Source: Microbacterium aoyamense (GTDB taxonomy: Bacteria; Actinomycetota; Actinomycetes; Actinomycetales; Microbacteriaceae). From it: DNA of 64,000 nt. The position numbers were made by a program, and so were the translations under genes. Shown here piece after piece: positions 62,422-64,000 of the stretch. Location: assembly GCF_023155855.1 (NCBI RefSeq), contig NZ_JAKNUT010000004.1, positions 124,001 through 188,000 on the forward strand, given 5' to 3'. The notes below the pieces were generated by a model. It searched no databases, was not told where the DNA came from, and was given only the letters and a program-made list of their open reading frames with translations. The number at the start of each line of letters is the position of its first letter. The first letter of the stretch is position 1.

Positions 62422-64000
62422 ATGCAGCTGCGTTCGCTCTCGGCGCTCGGTGTCGTCGCCGTCTGGCTCCTGACCGACTTCTGGCGGCTGTGGACGCCGT
62501 CCCTCATCACGATCTTCGGCCGCGCGGCCGAGACGCCGCCCGAGCTCATGGGGCTGTATGCCCTCGGGGTCATGGCTGCGCCGCTCATCCTTCTCGCACT
62601 CATTCCCCGCAGCGCTCCACGCCTCGCGGCGTGGCTGCTCGTCGCGGCCCTCGCCGTGCGGATCCTCCTGCAGATGAACCCGGACGGCGGGGCGGTGCAG
62701 CTGTACGGCAGTTCGCTCGGCGTCGCGCTGTCGGTCGCCGCGCTGTGCCTGGCCACAGCGGCGCTCGGGCGGGCGCTCGTGCCGAGCGTCGTGCTGGGCG
62801 TCGCGGTCGCGACGACGACGCATGCCGCGCTCGGCACGTTCGGCGCCGTGTGGCGGATGGATGCCTGGGCCGTCGCCCTCCTCGTCGCGCAGGCGCTGCT
62901 CGTCGCCCTGGCCGTGCGAGAGGCGACGTGGGTGCGATCCGAATCGGTCGCTCCGCGGACGGCGATGCTCCTGCTCCCGGCGATGCTCCTGCTGCAGCTC
63001 GCTCTCGTGAACGTGGGCCGCGGATCGGCGATCGACGCGTTCTGGGGTCCGCTCGCCGTCGTGGCGGGGGCCTGGGCAGCCGTCGCGGCATCCCTGTTCG
63101 CCTCGCCGCGACGGAGGCCGTGGATCTCTGGGGTCCTGCTCGTGGCCGCCGTCACCGTCAGCATGCTCCCGGAGGTGACCCGCGGCGGCGCGGAAGGCGT
63201 GCTCAGCGGTCTCGCCGTCCTCGGCTTCCTCGCGGGGCCGGCAGCCCTCGCCCGTCTGCTGCTGTTCGCCGCTCCCGGCCGCTCACCCCGCCGGACGGCA
63301 CTCGCCGCCGGCGTCGGCGCCGTCGTATGGACGGCGGTGTTCTTCGTCTTCTACGCCGGCTACGACCTCGGCTATCGCGCCGACGTCGCGATCGTGCTGC
63401 TCGCCATCGCCGTCGCGGGCTGGACGGTCGCCTACCGCGCCGGCGGGCCCGTCACCGATGCCGACGTCGTCGCATCGGTCGTCCGCGTCGACGAGTCGGG
63501 TGCGCGGGATGTCGGAGCGTCGGTCATCGCGGGTGTCGCGGCTCTCGTGCTGACCGCCGTCGCCCCCGCCGCGACCATCCCGACGCGTGCGGTGGCTGCC
63601 GGCGATGACCTGACGGTCGCGGCGTACAACCTGCGCATGGGCTACGACATCGACGGCGTGTTCGACCCCATCGGGGTCGCCGAGCAGCTGCGCCGCAGCG
63701 ATGCCCGCGTCATCCTGGTCAGCGAGATCGACCGAGGGTGGCTGCTCAACGGCGGGCAGGACCAGCTCGCCATCCTGGCGCGGATGCTCGGCATGCGGGC
63801 GGTGTTCGGCCCCGCCGCGGATCAGGTCTGGGGCGACGCGATCCTCACCGATCTGCACGTGAGCGATGTGCACACGGAGCGCTTCCCGATGTTCGACGCC
63901 GTCACGGGGGCGGGCATGACGATGGCGACGGTCACCTGGAACGGGACTCCCGTCCGGGTGATCTCGACGCATCTGCAACCTGACTCGGGCGGCGAGGACC
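62422..64000 (+). CDS. Membrane-anchored endonuclease/exonuclease/phosphatase-family protein, 3' end cut by window
   Basis: From ATG at 62422 the frame is open to the window end, 526 codons. CAGACT plus six bases precede the ATG. About ten hydrophobic spans (to residue about 390) lead to the beginning of an EEP domain: VAAYNLRMGYD, the metal-binding Glu in VILVSEIDRGW, and GTPVRVISTHLQPD. Such fusions occur in actinobacteria and may act on lipids or nucleic acids outside the membrane; the substrate is unknown. The end is missing. Confidence 0.85.
   Translation, partial: MQLRSLSALGVVAVWLLTDFWRLWTPSLITIFGRAAETPPELMGLYALGVMAAPLILLALIPRSAPRLAAWLLVAALAVRILLQMNPDGGAVQLYGSSLGVALSVAALCLATAALGRALVPSVVLGVAVATTTHAALGTFGAVWRMDAWAVALLVAQALLVALAVREATWVRSESVAPRTAMLLLPAMLLLQLALVNVGRGSAIDAFWGPLAVVAGAWAAVAASLFASPRRRPWISGVLLVAAVTVSMLPEVTRGGAEGVLSGLAVLGFLAGPAALARLLLFAAPGRSPRRTALAAGVGAVVWTAVFFVFYAGYDLGYRADVAIVLLAIAVAGWTVAYRAGGPVTDADVVASVVRVDESGARDVGASVIAGVAALVLTAVAPAATIPTRAVAAGDDLTVAAYNLRMGYDIDGVFDPIGVAEQLRRSDARVILVSEIDRGWLLNGGQDQLAILARMLGMRAVFGPAADQVWGDAILTDLHVSDVHTERFPMFDAVTGAGMTMATVTWNGTPVRVISTHLQPDSGGED

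Overview
The window is a chromosomal segment of a high-GC actinobacterium, most likely a Microbacteriaceae member close to Microbacterium. This is inferred from the GC-rich composition, frequent GTG starts, the gene order comM-dprA-xerC-M23 peptidase-rpsB-tsf-pyrH-frr-cdsA, the actinobacterial GlgE enzyme, GatCAB, and many genes with a TANNNT -10 box only 6-7 nt before the start codon (leaderless promoters). No rRNA and no CRISPR array were seen.

Positions 130-8759 hold a compact mobile element of about 8.6 kb inserted in the 3' end of comM (yifB). A large serine integrase (7208-8728) lies 32 bp from the right junction. A leftward operon of ten to eleven tightly overlapping genes starts at 6333 and encodes a primase-polymerase/DUF3631 ATPase replication protein, a helix-turn-helix protein of terminase-small-subunit type, a tail-like protein and several small unknowns. 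Between integrase and operon is an iteron array (6549-6783) that looks like a replication origin. There is no capsid, portal, large terminase or TraB/FtsK transfer gene, so the element resembles a phage satellite or stripped AICE. Joining the two ends recreates a symmetric attP whose centre is the 3-bp sequence shared by attL and attR.

Positions 8760-19901 are core genome: the comM tail, dprA, xerC, an M23 peptidase, then rpsB-tsf, pyrH-frr-cdsA, a repeated DivIVA-motif protein, a lysozyme-fold exported protein, a zinc protein, an alpha/beta hydrolase and an AI-2E-family transporter.

Positions 20065-34081 hold a membrane-lipoprotein fusion, a thioredoxin-TPR co-chaperone, the glycogen/alpha-glucan genes glgX, glgE and glgB, a cysteine desulfurase with mnmA (sulfur transfer to tRNA), and ligA.

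Positions 34214-46857 hold a small secreted protein divergent from a LuxR-type ATPase regulator, fadD, gatCAB, dinB, a GerW-like protein, a nucleoside-kinase-like ATPase, the zincin-clpS-DUF2017 operon, tRNA-His, orn and tRNA-Arg.

Positions 46920-64000 hold an alpha-mannosidase with a GPH-type sugar transporter, a yczE/MocR divergent pair with an operator, ssb, a lipoprotein, ettA, two thioesterases, a flavin dehydrogenase, a truncated haemoglobin with an MscS channel, and an endonuclease/exonuclease/phosphatase-family membrane protein cut by the window end.
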